From: Protaetiibacter sp.
Lineage (GTDB): Bacteria; Actinomycetota; Actinomycetes; Actinomycetales; Microbacteriaceae
Reading direction: 5' to 3'
Assembly: GCA_030150265.1 (NCBI GenBank)
Contig: JASLGG010000040.1
Span: 1 to 64,000, forward strand
DNA length: 64,000 nt
The translations under genes were made by a program, and so were the position numbers. Within the stretch, counting starts at the first letter, position 1; every line of letters starts with the position of its first letter. Positions 9,237 to 17,553 of the stretch are shown here, in pieces. The notes beneath the pieces were generated by a model. The model ran no database searches and was not told the origin of the DNA. It was given only the letters and a program-made list of their open reading frames with translations.

Positions 9237-10208
9237 ATGACGATGACGCCCGAGCAGGCGAGCGCCTTCCACGAGACGTTCGGCCGCCTCGTGTCCGGCG
9301 TCGAGCAGGTGCTGCTCGGCAAGACCTTCGTCGTGCGTCTCGGCTTCATCGCCCTGTTCAGCGAGGGGCACCTGCTGCTCGAGGACTTCCCCGGGACCGG
9401 CAAGACCTCGCTCGCCCGGGCGATCGCCCAGAGCGTCGACGGCACGAGCAACCGCATCCAGTTCACCCCCGACCTGCTGCCGGGCGACATCACGGGCGTG
9501 AGCGTCTACGACCAGCGCGCGGGGGAGTTCGACTTCCACGCGGGTCCCGTGTTCGCCAACATCGTGCTGGCCGACGAGATCAACCGCGCGAGCCCCAAGA
9601 CCCAGGCGGCGCTCCTCGAGGTGATGGAGGAGGGGCGCGTCACCGTCGACGGCGCCACCCACGACGTCGGCTCGCCGTTCATGGTGATCGCGACCCAGAA
9701 CCCGATCGAGCAGGCGGGCACCTACCGGCTCCCCGAGGCCCAGCTCGACAGGTTCCTGCTCAAGGCGTCGATCGGCTACCCCGACCACGCCTCCACCGTG
9801 CGCATCCTCGAGGGCGCCGCGGTGCGGGCGCACGACACCGTCATCCCGGCGGTGATCGAGGCCGAGCGGGTGGTGGAGCTCGCCGCGCTCGTGCGCACCG
9901 TGCACGTCGACCCGTCGATCAACGACTACGTCTCGCGCCTCACCGAGGCCACGCGCTCGACGACCGAGGTGCGGCTGGGCGCGAGCGTGCGCGGCGCGCT
10001 CGCCCTCATCCGCGCCGCCAAGACGCTTGCCGCCGCGAGCGGGCGTCACTACGTCGTTCCGGACGACATCAAGTCGCTGGCGGAGCCCGTGCTCGCCCAC
10101 CGGCTCGTGCTCGATCCCGAGGCGGAGTTCGACGGCGTCACCGCGTCGAGCATCGTCGCCCAGCTGCTGCTCGAGACCCCGCCGCCGAGCGACCGGCAGG
10201 CCGTGTGA
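9237..10208 (+). CDS. MoxR-family AAA+ ATPase
   Basis: This 323-aa ATPase has Walker A FPGTGKTS (residues 51-58), Walker B VLADEINRA (Asp113, Glu114) and the family signature DLLPGDITGVSVYDQ; the sensor region includes ATQNPIEQAGTYRLPEAQ. MoxR proteins act as chaperone-like ATPases with DUF58/VWA partners in assembling surface or redox complexes. Here the DUF58 gene follows with a 4-base overlap (GTGA at 10205-10208). A good ribosome-binding site, GAGAGGAAC, precedes the ATG at 9237. The substrate is not known; the giant surface protein upstream is a reasonable candidate. Confidence 0.93.
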   Translation: MTMTPEQASAFHETFGRLVSGVEQVLLGKTFVVRLGFIALFSEGHLLLEDFPGTGKTSLARAIAQSVDGTSNRIQFTPDLLPGDITGVSVYDQRAGEFDFHAGPVFANIVLADEINRASPKTQAALLEVMEEGRVTVDGATHDVGSPFMVIATQNPIEQAGTYRLPEAQLDRFLLKASIGYPDHASTVRILEGAAVRAHDTVIPAVIEAERVVELAALVRTVHVDPSINDYVSRLTEATRSTTEVRLGASVRGALALIRAAKTLAAASGRHYVVPDDIKSLAEPVLAHRLVLDPEAEFDGVTASSIVAQLLLETPPPSDRQAV

Positions 10209-11581
10209 TCTCCACGAGCGGCGCGGCGCGCAGCCGCGAGGCCCCCACGCAGACGGACCCGGCGGCACTCGGGACCACCCGGGCCCGCCTCGTCGGCGCG
10301 CGCACCGGGGTGCTCGCGGAGGCGGTCGTCGGCACCGTGCGCGGCGTGCGTGCGCTCGGGCGGCTCCTCGCCCGCGTCGGCGACCGGCTCGGAGGCGTCG
10401 TGACGCCGCTCGGCTGGGTCCTGATCGCGCTCGTGCCCGCCGCTCTCGTCGCCGGCTACTCGCTCGGCTGGCTCGAGCTCGTCGCGGCGGGCTGGGCGGC
10501 CCTCGTCCTCGCGGTCGTGGCGGTGCTGTTCCTCGTGGGGCGCGCGCCCTACCGCATGACGCTCGCCCTGCCGCATCGCCGATCCGTGGTCGGCGAGGAT
10601 GCCGTGGCGACCGTGACGGTCGACAACGCCGGGGGTCGACGTCTCATCGGGGCGATGCTCGAGGTGCCGGTCGGCGACCGGATCGTGGAGCTGCCGATTC
10701 CCGGCCTGCGTCGCGCCGCCTCCCACCGGCAGGACTTCGCGGTGCCGACCGAGCGCCGCGGCGTCGTGGCCGTCGGTCCGGTGCGCACGGTGCGCGGCGA
10801 CCCGCTCGGTCTCGTCCGCCGCGAGCTGGAGTGGACGGAGCGGCTCGAGCTCGTGGTGCATCCGCGCATCGTGAGCGTGCCGTCCACGAGCACGGGGCTC
10901 ATCCGCGACCTCGAGGGCGCGCCCACGCGCGACCTCACCTCGAGCGACGTCGCGTTCCACGCGCTGCGCGAGTACCAGTCGGGCGACGACCGCCGCCACA
11001 TCCACTGGCGCTCCACCGCGAAGACGGGCACCTACATGGTGCGGCAGTTCGAGCAGACCCGCCGCAGCCATCTGGTCGTCGCGCTGAGCCTCTCCACGCA
11101 CGACTTCGCCTCCGACGCGGAGTTCGAGCTCGCCGCGAGCGTCGCCGGATCGCTCGGGGTGCGCGCCATCCGCGACGGGCGGACGGTGTCGGTCGTGGTC
11201 TCGACGCTGACCCCGGAGTTCGCGCGACGGCGGGTGTACGCCGTCCGCCCCCTCGCGACCCATCTGCCGGACCGCCTGCTCGACGACCTGGCGCTCGTGG
11301 AGGCCTCGGCCGCGGCCCTCCCGATGCGCGACGTCGCCCGCATCGCCGCAGACGGCACCCCCGGGATCTCTCTCGCGTTCCTCGTGTGCGGTTCCCGCAC
11401 CTCGCCCCAGGAGCTGCGCGCCGCCGCCGCGTCCTTCCCGCCCGACGTCGAGGTCGTCGCGGTGGTGTGCGACCCGGAGGCGATGCCCGGGATGCGGCGG
11501 CTGGCCGGCCTCCACGTGCTCACCATCGGCTACCTCGAGGAGCTCCGGCTGGCCCTGGCGCGCTCGGCGGCGACCACATGA
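10205..11581 (+). CDS. DUF58 protein, MoxR partner
   Basis: This 458-aa protein has two membrane helices at about 70-90 and 97-117, then a cytoplasmic beta-rich region. The DUF58 signature REYQSGDDRRHIHWRSTAK is at about 258-276. DUF58 proteins are nearly always encoded beside MoxR ATPases and transglutaminase-fold membrane proteins, exactly as here. The GTG start overlaps the moxR stop, and the TGA at the end overlaps the next ATG (11578-11581), so three genes are translationally coupled. The biochemical role of DUF58 is unsettled; a VWA-like scaffold role is usually assumed. Confidence 0.9.
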   Translation: MISTSGAARSREAPTQTDPAALGTTRARLVGARTGVLAEAVVGTVRGVRALGRLLARVGDRLGGVVTPLGWVLIALVPAALVAGYSLGWLELVAAGWAALVLAVVAVLFLVGRAPYRMTLALPHRRSVVGEDAVATVTVDNAGGRRLIGAMLEVPVGDRIVELPIPGLRRAASHRQDFAVPTERRGVVAVGPVRTVRGDPLGLVRRELEWTERLELVVHPRIVSVPSTSTGLIRDLEGAPTRDLTSSDVAFHALREYQSGDDRRHIHWRSTAKTGTYMVRQFEQTRRSHLVVALSLSTHDFASDAEFELAASVAGSLGVRAIRDGRTVSVVVSTLTPEFARRRVYAVRPLATHLPDRLLDDLALVEASAAALPMRDVARIAADGTPGISLAFLVCGSRTSPQELRAAAASFPPDVEVVAVVCDPEAMPGMRRLAGLHVLTIGYLEELRLALARSAATT

Positions 11582-13881
11582 GCGCGCCCCGCGGATGGCT
11601 CGCGGCGCTCGTCGACGTGCTGCAGCTCTGGCTGCTGATGGCGCTCGCCGCCACGATGCTGTGGCCGATCTACGCCTCGACCGCGTACCTGCTGCTCGCG
11701 GGCACGGCCATCCTGCTCGGCACGGGCATCGCGGTGCTCGGCGCCCGGTTCCGCTGGCCGGCGTGGCTCGTGCTCACGGTCACGGTCCTGGTCTTCGCGC
11801 TCGTCGGCGTGCCGCTCGCCGTGCCGGCGAAGGCGTTCGCGGGCGTGCTGCCGAGCCTCGACGGTCTCGTCGACCTGTTCTCCGGCGTCGCGCTGGGCTG
11901 GAAGCAGCTGCTCACGATCACCCTCCCGGTGGGCGACTACCAGGCGCTTCTCGTGCCGGCGCTCGTGCTGCTGCTGACGGCGACCGTCGTGGCGGGCAGC
12001 CTCGCGTTGCGGGCGCGGCGCGGGGAGCTCGCGGTGATCCCGCCCGTCCTGGTCTTCCTCGTCGGCATCGCCTTCGGGCCGAACGCCGCGCAGCTGCCCG
12101 CCCCGCTCGGCGTCGCGATGCTCGTGGCGTGCGTGGCCTGGATCAGCCTCCGCCGGCACCGGCGTCGGCGCGCGCTCCTCCGCTCGTACGGGACGGCGGG
12201 TCCCGAGGTCCGCGTCGGAGCGGAGGCCCGCACGCTCGTCGCCGCGGTGCTGATCCTCGGCCTCGCGGGTGCGGGATCCATCGCGGTCGCGCGGACGCTG
12301 ACGCCCGCGGGAGACCGGGAGGTGCTCCGGAACGCGGTGGCCCAGCCGTTCGACCCCCGCGACTACGCGAGTCCGCTGGCCGGCTTCCGCAGGTATCTCC
12401 GTGACGACGCCGCCGACGAGGTCATGCTGCGGGTCACCGGATTGCCCGCCGGGGCGCGCATCCGCATCGCGACGCTCGACAGCTACGACGGCGTCGTCTA
12501 CGCGGTCGGCAGCGCGACGGTCGACTCGGCGTCCGGCACCTTCGTGCGGCTGCCGTCGCGCATCGACCAGTCCGCCTCCGGGTCGGTGCGCGCGCGCCTC
12601 GAGATCGAGGTGGAGGGCTACTCCGGGGTCTGGCTGCCGACCGTCGGGATGCTCGAGCGCGTGCGTTTCACCGGCGGCCACCTGACGGATCTCGCCGACG
12701 GATTCGCCTTCAACGGCACGAGCGGCACGGCGGTGGACCTCGCGGGGGTCGCCGCGCCCGACGCCTACCGGCTCGACGCCGTGCTGCCCGAGGCGCCCGC
12801 CCTCGAGTCGCTGCGGAGCGCCGTGCCCGGGTCGGCCGCGGTGCCGCACGGAGCCGAGCCCCCCGAGGAGCTGACGACGACGCTTGATCGGTACATCGAG
12901 GGCGTCTCGGGCGCGGGAGCGCAGCTCGTCACCGCGATCGACCGTCTCCGCGCGGAGGGGTACATCAGCCACGGGCTCAGGGCGGACGAGCCGCCGAGCC
13001 GCTCCGGTCACTCGCTCGACCGCATCGCGGAGCTGTTCTCGGGCACGCGGATGATCGGCGACGCCGAGCAGTACGCCGTGGCGGCCGCGCTCATGGCGGG
13101 CAGGCTCGGGTTCCCGGCGCGTGTCGTGATGGGGTTCGCCCCCGAGTCGGCCGGCGCGGATGCGACCACTGTCGTGCACGGCTCGGACGTCACCGCGTGG
13201 ATCGAGATCGACACCGCGGGCTCCGGCTGGGTCGCGATCGACCCGGTGCCGCCCGTCCGCCCGATCCCCGAGGCGCAGCCCGACGAGCCGCGCCCGGCAT
13301 CGCGCCCCGAGTCGATCGTGCCGCCGCCCGTCGACCGCGCCGATCCGCGCGAGGAGCAGGTCGCGCCCGACACCACCGCGGACGAGCCGGTCGCGCCCGA
13401 CCCCACGATCGAGGCGCTCCTCCAGGCGGCCCGGATCACGGGGGTCGCTCTGCTGGTGATCGCCTGCCTTCTCGCCCCCTTCCTCCTGGTCGTCGGGGCG
13501 AAGGCGCGTCGGCGGCATCTCCGGCGCTCGGCGCCGACGAGCCTGGGCCGCATCCGCGGCGGGTGGGACGAGTTCGCCGACCTCGTGGTCGATCACGGCC
13601 TCGCGGTCCCGGCCGCTGCGACCCGCTCGGAGCTCGCGGGCGCGGTCGGGACGCTGCCCTCCCGCGTGCTGGCCGCGGTCGTGGACCGCGCGGTGTTCGC
13701 CCCGGATGAGCCGGCGGACTCGGATGCCGACCGCGTGTGGGTGGCGGTCGGGGAGCTCCGCCACTCGCTCGACACGGGGCGCACCCGGCGCGAGCGCCTG
13801 CGGGCGCGCGTGTCGCTGCGCTCGCTCGGCGGCGGCGCGGTGCGGCGACTGCTGCCTCATCCGAGGGGTGGTGCGCGATGA
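11578..13881 (+). CDS. TgpA-like transglutaminase-fold membrane protein, catalytic Cys and His replaced
   Basis: The 767-aa product has about six N-terminal membrane helices (residues 8-210), a large extracytoplasmic domain with the transglutaminase core, a Pro-rich linker, another helix near 620-645 and a cytoplasmic tail. The core motif reads GDAEQYAVAAALM, with Ala496 where the nucleophilic Cys normally sits. The usual HAW motif reads TAW (Thr539). Only the triad Asp is kept (Asp555 in GWVAIDPVP). It therefore looks like a pseudo-enzyme, perhaps a binding or scaffolding domain. The same class of gene (tgm) accompanies MoxR-DUF58 in bifidobacteria. ATG at 11578 overlaps the DUF58 stop. Confidence 0.85.
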   Translation: MSAPRGWLAALVDVLQLWLLMALAATMLWPIYASTAYLLLAGTAILLGTGIAVLGARFRWPAWLVLTVTVLVFALVGVPLAVPAKAFAGVLPSLDGLVDLFSGVALGWKQLLTITLPVGDYQALLVPALVLLLTATVVAGSLALRARRGELAVIPPVLVFLVGIAFGPNAAQLPAPLGVAMLVACVAWISLRRHRRRRALLRSYGTAGPEVRVGAEARTLVAAVLILGLAGAGSIAVARTLTPAGDREVLRNAVAQPFDPRDYASPLAGFRRYLRDDAADEVMLRVTGLPAGARIRIATLDSYDGVVYAVGSATVDSASGTFVRLPSRIDQSASGSVRARLEIEVEGYSGVWLPTVGMLERVRFTGGHLTDLADGFAFNGTSGTAVDLAGVAAPDAYRLDAVLPEAPALESLRSAVPGSAAVPHGAEPPEELTTTLDRYIEGVSGAGAQLVTAIDRLRAEGYISHGLRADEPPSRSGHSLDRIAELFSGTRMIGDAEQYAVAAALMAGRLGFPARVVMGFAPESAGADATTVVHGSDVTAWIEIDTAGSGWVAIDPVPPVRPIPEAQPDEPRPASRPESIVPPPVDRADPREEQVAPDTTADEPVAPDPTIEALLQAARITGVALLVIACLLAPFLLVVGAKARRRHLRRSAPTSLGRIRGGWDEFADLVVDHGLAVPAAATRSELAGAVGTLPSRVLAAVVDRAVFAPDEPADSDADRVWVAVGELRHSLDTGRTRRERLRARVSLRSLGGGAVRRLLPHPRGGAR

Positions 13882-14582
13882 ACTGCAGGTACTGCGGCAC
13901 CCCGCTGCAGCCGGGTGCGCTGTTCTGCGTCGAGTGCGGCCGATCGGTGGGTGCCGAGGAGCCGGTGGCGACGCCGGTGCCGAGGGGCGTGCCGGTCGCG
14001 CAGCGCCCGCCCGTGCCGCACTGCCCGCAGTGCGGCAGCGCGATCGAGGAGGCCGACATCTTCTGCGGGGAGTGCGGCTTCGTGCTGCGCCCCGTCACGG
14101 CGGAGCTGGGGATGCCGGTGCGAGATCCCGAGCCGGAGCCGGAGCCGGAGCTTGTGCCCGAGCCCGAGGAGGTGCCGCTGCCGCGGACCGACCTCCTCGG
14201 CGGTGCGCCCCTCGAGGACATCGAGAGCACGCGGATCGTGGCCCGCCCGCCGGCGGGCGAGCGCTACGTGCTGCAGTTCAGCACCGGGGAGAGCATCGTC
14301 GTGTCGGGGACCGGGCTCATCGGGCGCAACCCCGCGGCCGAGCCGGGGGAGTACGTCGACGAGCTCGTGACGGTCTTCGACGTCGGCAAGTCGGTGTCGA
14401 AGTCGCACATCGAGTTCGGCCAGGAGTCGGGGCGGTTCTGGGTGAGCGACCGCTACTCGACGAACGGCACGATCATCCGCCAGCCGGACGCCGCCCCGAT
14501 TCGCTGCGAGCCCGGCAAGCGCTATCTCATCTCCCGTGGCAGCCGGGTGGAGATCGGCGAGCAGTTCTTCGTCGTGAGCTGA
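13878..14582 (+). CDS. Zinc-ribbon and FHA-domain protein
   Basis: This 234-aa protein starts with two zinc ribbons, CRYCG...CVECG and CPQCG...CGECG, in the first ~75 residues. A Glu/Pro-rich linker follows (PEPEPEPELVPEPEE). The C-terminal FHA domain has GLIGRNP, SVSKSHIEF (Ser/His pair) and the STNGT loop, all well conserved. It should bind phosphothreonine, so with the 412-969 gene the cluster has an FHA reader at each end. The ATG at 13878 overlaps the previous stop (ATGA). It resembles FHA proteins that sit beside type VII secretion-like ATPases in actinobacteria, and the next gene is such an ATPase. Confidence 0.9.
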   Translation: MNCRYCGTPLQPGALFCVECGRSVGAEEPVATPVPRGVPVAQRPPVPHCPQCGSAIEEADIFCGECGFVLRPVTAELGMPVRDPEPEPEPELVPEPEEVPLPRTDLLGGAPLEDIESTRIVARPPAGERYVLQFSTGESIVVSGTGLIGRNPAAEPGEYVDELVTVFDVGKSVSKSHIEFGQESGRFWVSDRYSTNGTIIRQPDAAPIRCEPGKRYLISRGSRVEIGEQFFVVS

Positions 14583-14669
14583 TCCTCCCCGGCTCGTGGG
14601 GAGCGCGATCCGTCCCCGGATGTGAGGGCCGACGAACACGGTGGCGGCCGCGTCCGGTGTGATCGGGAC

Positions 14670-17432
14670 ATGACGCCCACGCCCGAACGGATCCCCTTGC
14701 CGACCCCCGCTCCGGCTCCCGCCCGTCGCGGCATCCCGCTCGTCGCGGCGGCCGCACCGCTCGCCATCGCGCTCGTGCTGTGGATCACGACCTCCTCGCC
14801 CACGGCGCTCCTGATCGGCCTGTTCGGGCCGGTCATCGTGGTCGCCGGCGCGCTCGACGCCCGCCGAGCAGCGCGGCGGAGCCGTCGCCGCGAGATCGCC
14901 ACGGTGCGCGAGCGGATGACGCAGCTCGTCCCGGAGCTGCAGCGACGACTCGCCGAGCGTGCCGCGGAGCTCGCGGCGACGGCGCCGTCGCTCGTGGAGC
15001 TCGTGGGCGCGCCGCTGCCGGGCACGGTCGGCGTGTGGCGGCTCGGGACGGGTGATCTGCCCTCGGGCATCGTGCTCGTCGCGCCCGACGAGGCTCCCGA
15101 GCTCGTCGACGACGTCGAGCGGCTGCGCTCGCTCGCCGCCACGATCGCGGATGCGCCCGTGGTCATGCGAGACGTGGCCGTGTTCGCCGTGGACGGGCCG
15201 GACGCCGCGAGGCGCTCGCTCGCCCGCAGCCTCGTGCTGCAGGCGGTCGCCCGATGCGCACCGGGCACGGCCCGGGTGACCGTGCCCTCCGACGAGGAGT
15301 GGGCGGAGCTGCTGCCCTGTGCCGTCGAGACCGCGGCTCTCGAGAGCGGGATGCCGTGGGCCGTGACGGTCGAGGGTCGTGTCGTGCTCGAGGTGGGGCC
15401 GATCCGTTCGGGTCCCGAGGCGGTCGCCGTGGAGCTGAGTGGGCGGGGAGACGAGCCGAGGATCGACGGCGTCGCGGCGTCGCGACTGCGGCTCGCACTC
15501 GTCTCGCGCGCCGAGGCGGGTGCGCTCGCCCGCGGCATCGCCGAGGCGTCGCGCGCGGCCGGCTGGCGCCCGGGACCGTCTCTGCCCGGACGGGTCGAGC
15601 TCGCGGAGCTGCTCGAGGCGCATCCGGACGGGTCGGCCATGGCCGCGCCGCTCGCCTGCGATGCCGCCGGGGTCGTCGAGGTCGACCTCGAGGAGCATGG
15701 GCCGCACGCGCTCGTGGCGGGCACGACCGGCGCCGGGAAGAGCGAGCTGCTGATCTCGTGGGTGGTGGCACTCGCCGCCCGGCACCCGCCGGCAGCGCTC
15801 GCGTTCCTCCTCGTGGACTTCAAGGGCGGCGCCGCCTTCGCGCCGCTCACCGTGCTTCCGCACGTGATCGGCGTCGTGAGCGATCTCGACACCGGCACCG
15901 CCTCGCGCGCGGTGCGGAGTCTGCGCGCGGAGCTGAATCGCCGCGAGCGCGAGCTGGCGCGCCACGGCGCCCGCGAGGTCCGCGAGCTGCCCGGGGGCGT
16001 GCTCGCCCGGCTCGTGATCGTGGTCGACGAGTTCGCCGCGCTCGTCGCGGCGGATGCGGAGCTCCAGCAGGTCTTCGCCGACATCGCCGCGCGCGGGCGG
16101 TCGCTCGGACTGCATCTCCTGCTCGGGACCCAGCGCCCGACGGGCGTCGTGCGCGACGCGGTGCTCGCGAACATCTCCGTGCGGCTCTGCCTGCGGGTGC
16201 TCGACGCGGGAGAGAGCGTCGCGATGACCGGCGGGCCCGACGCAGCGGCGATCCCGGTCGAGTCGCGCGGGCGTGCCGTGCTGCGCGACGCCGGGGCGGG
16301 GCGTCCCGTGCAGATCGCACGCACGGATGCCGCGCTGGTCGCCCGGGTGGCGCAGCGCTGGGCGGACGCCCCGGTGCCCGAACACCGTCCCTGGCTCGAC
16401 GCCCTGCCGGCCGCCCTCCGCGCCGCGGACCTCGCCGGGGTGCGGGGCGCCGGTGACGGATCGGCGATCGTGGGGCTCGTGGACGTGCCCGAGCGGCAGC
16501 GTCGTGAGCCGCTCCGACTGGATCCGTGGCACGCCGGAGCTGCGCTCGTGCTCGGCGCCTCGGGCACCGGACGCACCACGGCCCTCGCGGCGCTCGCGGA
16601 CGCTGTCGACGCCGAGCTCCGCTGGGCCGACGAGCCGGCGGAGCTCTGGCAGGCGCTCACCCTCGCGCCGATCGGGGAGCGTGCGCTCGTGCTCGTCGAC
16701 GACCTCGACCGCGTGCTCGCCCTCGGCGACGCCGAGCAGCGCGCGGAGCTCGCCGAACTCGTGGTGCAGACCGCGCGCGACACCCGCCGCAGCGGGATCG
16801 CCGTCGCCGCCAGCGCACGCGGCCCGGCGGGGGTCCATCCGGCACTCGCCGCCTTCGAGCAGCGCCTGCTGCTGCGGCTCGCGAGCCGTGAGGAGCATCT
16901 GCTCGCGGGTGGTGAGACCCGGGATCACCGCCCCGATCGTCGCCCGGGGTCGGCGAGCTGGCACGGGCACGAGGCGCAGCTCGTGCTCGCCTCGACGCCG
17001 CCTCGGGCCTGGCGCGCCGAGATCGGCGCGCCCCGCCTCGATGAGGGCCGCTGGGCGATCGCCGCGTCGCGGCCGGGGGAGTGGATCCGGCGGCTGAGGG
17101 CGGCGGGAGTCCGCGCGGCGCCGCTCGGGGAAGGCGAGGCGGATGTCGTGGTCGCCGACGTCGACGCCTGGCTCGGTGAGCATCAGACGCTCGCGCGTGT
17201 CCGTCGAGAGGGTCGTCTGCTCGTCGAGGGAGGCCTCCGCGCCGATCACCGCGCGCTGACCCGCTCGCGTGCACCGCTGCCGCCGCTCCGGGGGCACGAG
17301 GAGGCCTGGCTCGTCGAGGGTGGCGTCACCGCCCGCGTCCGGCTGGTCACCCCGGCGCCGCGGCACACCGAGAGCCGAGCCACGACGGAGGATATCGACG
17401 GAGAACCCCCTCGCACGACACTGATTCCGTGA
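14670..17432 (+). CDS. EccC-like FtsK/SpoIIIE-family ATPase
   Basis: With the ATG at 14670 the product is 920 aa (a GTG at 14622 is possible but adds an atypical leader). Two N-terminal membrane helices at about 23-65 are followed by two ATPase modules. The first has Walker A GTTGAGKS (Lys357), the type VII signature LLVDFKGGAAF and Walker B VIVVDEF (Asp453, Glu454). The second has a degraded P-loop, GASGTGRT, with Arg635 instead of Lys, and ALVLVDDLD. The architecture matches EccC/YukB motor proteins of type VII secretion. No WXG100, EccB, EccD or mycosin gene lies in this window, so an export role is uncertain. Confidence 0.85.
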   Translation: MTPTPERIPLPTPAPAPARRGIPLVAAAAPLAIALVLWITTSSPTALLIGLFGPVIVVAGALDARRAARRSRRREIATVRERMTQLVPELQRRLAERAAELAATAPSLVELVGAPLPGTVGVWRLGTGDLPSGIVLVAPDEAPELVDDVERLRSLAATIADAPVVMRDVAVFAVDGPDAARRSLARSLVLQAVARCAPGTARVTVPSDEEWAELLPCAVETAALESGMPWAVTVEGRVVLEVGPIRSGPEAVAVELSGRGDEPRIDGVAASRLRLALVSRAEAGALARGIAEASRAAGWRPGPSLPGRVELAELLEAHPDGSAMAAPLACDAAGVVEVDLEEHGPHALVAGTTGAGKSELLISWVVALAARHPPAALAFLLVDFKGGAAFAPLTVLPHVIGVVSDLDTGTASRAVRSLRAELNRRERELARHGAREVRELPGGVLARLVIVVDEFAALVAADAELQQVFADIAARGRSLGLHLLLGTQRPTGVVRDAVLANISVRLCLRVLDAGESVAMTGGPDAAAIPVESRGRAVLRDAGAGRPVQIARTDAALVARVAQRWADAPVPEHRPWLDALPAALRAADLAGVRGAGDGSAIVGLVDVPERQRREPLRLDPWHAGAALVLGASGTGRTTALAALADAVDAELRWADEPAELWQALTLAPIGERALVLVDDLDRVLALGDAEQRAELAELVVQTARDTRRSGIAVAASARGPAGVHPALAAFEQRLLLRLASREEHLLAGGETRDHRPDRRPGSASWHGHEAQLVLASTPPRAWRAEIGAPRLDEGRWAIAASRPGEWIRRLRAAGVRAAPLGEGEADVVVADVDAWLGEHQTLARVRREGRLLVEGGLRADHRALTRSRAPLPPLRGHEEAWLVEGGVTARVRLVTPAPRHTESRATTEDIDGEPPRTTLIP

Positions 17433-17491
17433 AATCTCGCGTACGAAATGGCTGTTTCTGCCCGTGATGGTCGAGACGGAGGCACCTGATA

Positions 17492-17507
17492 TGCGAGTAT
17501 CGTCGCA
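17492..17507 (+). promoter_or_regulatory. Inverted repeat upstream of the polyamine transporter operon
   Basis: TGCGA and TCGCA arms flank GTATCG, 47 bases before the potD start, in the 121-base gap after the EccC-like gene. The gap is also locally AT-richer (CTGATATGCGAGTAT), so it probably holds the operon promoter. The repeat could be an operator for a regulator encoded outside the window; there is no further support. Confidence 0.3.
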
Positions 17508-17553
17508 CGGCAATGCGGCCGTCGTTCGCGCACGATGATGAGGAGCACATCCG

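Noticed and set aside
10027..11577. Continuous open frame extending the transglutaminase-fold gene 517 codons upstream
   Set aside because: It overlaps the MoxR and DUF58 genes, is Arg/Pro-rich, and the ATG at 11578 overlaps the DUF58 stop as expected.
14583..14669. A possible small WXG100-like gene beside the EccC-like ATPase
   Set aside because: The gap is only 87 bases, and no 90-110 residue protein with a central WxG motif was found around the cluster.
14622..14669. GTG at 14622 as start of the EccC-like protein
   Set aside because: The extra 16 residues are unlike EccC leaders, and the ATG at 14670 begins a sensible basic/proline leader before the membrane helices.
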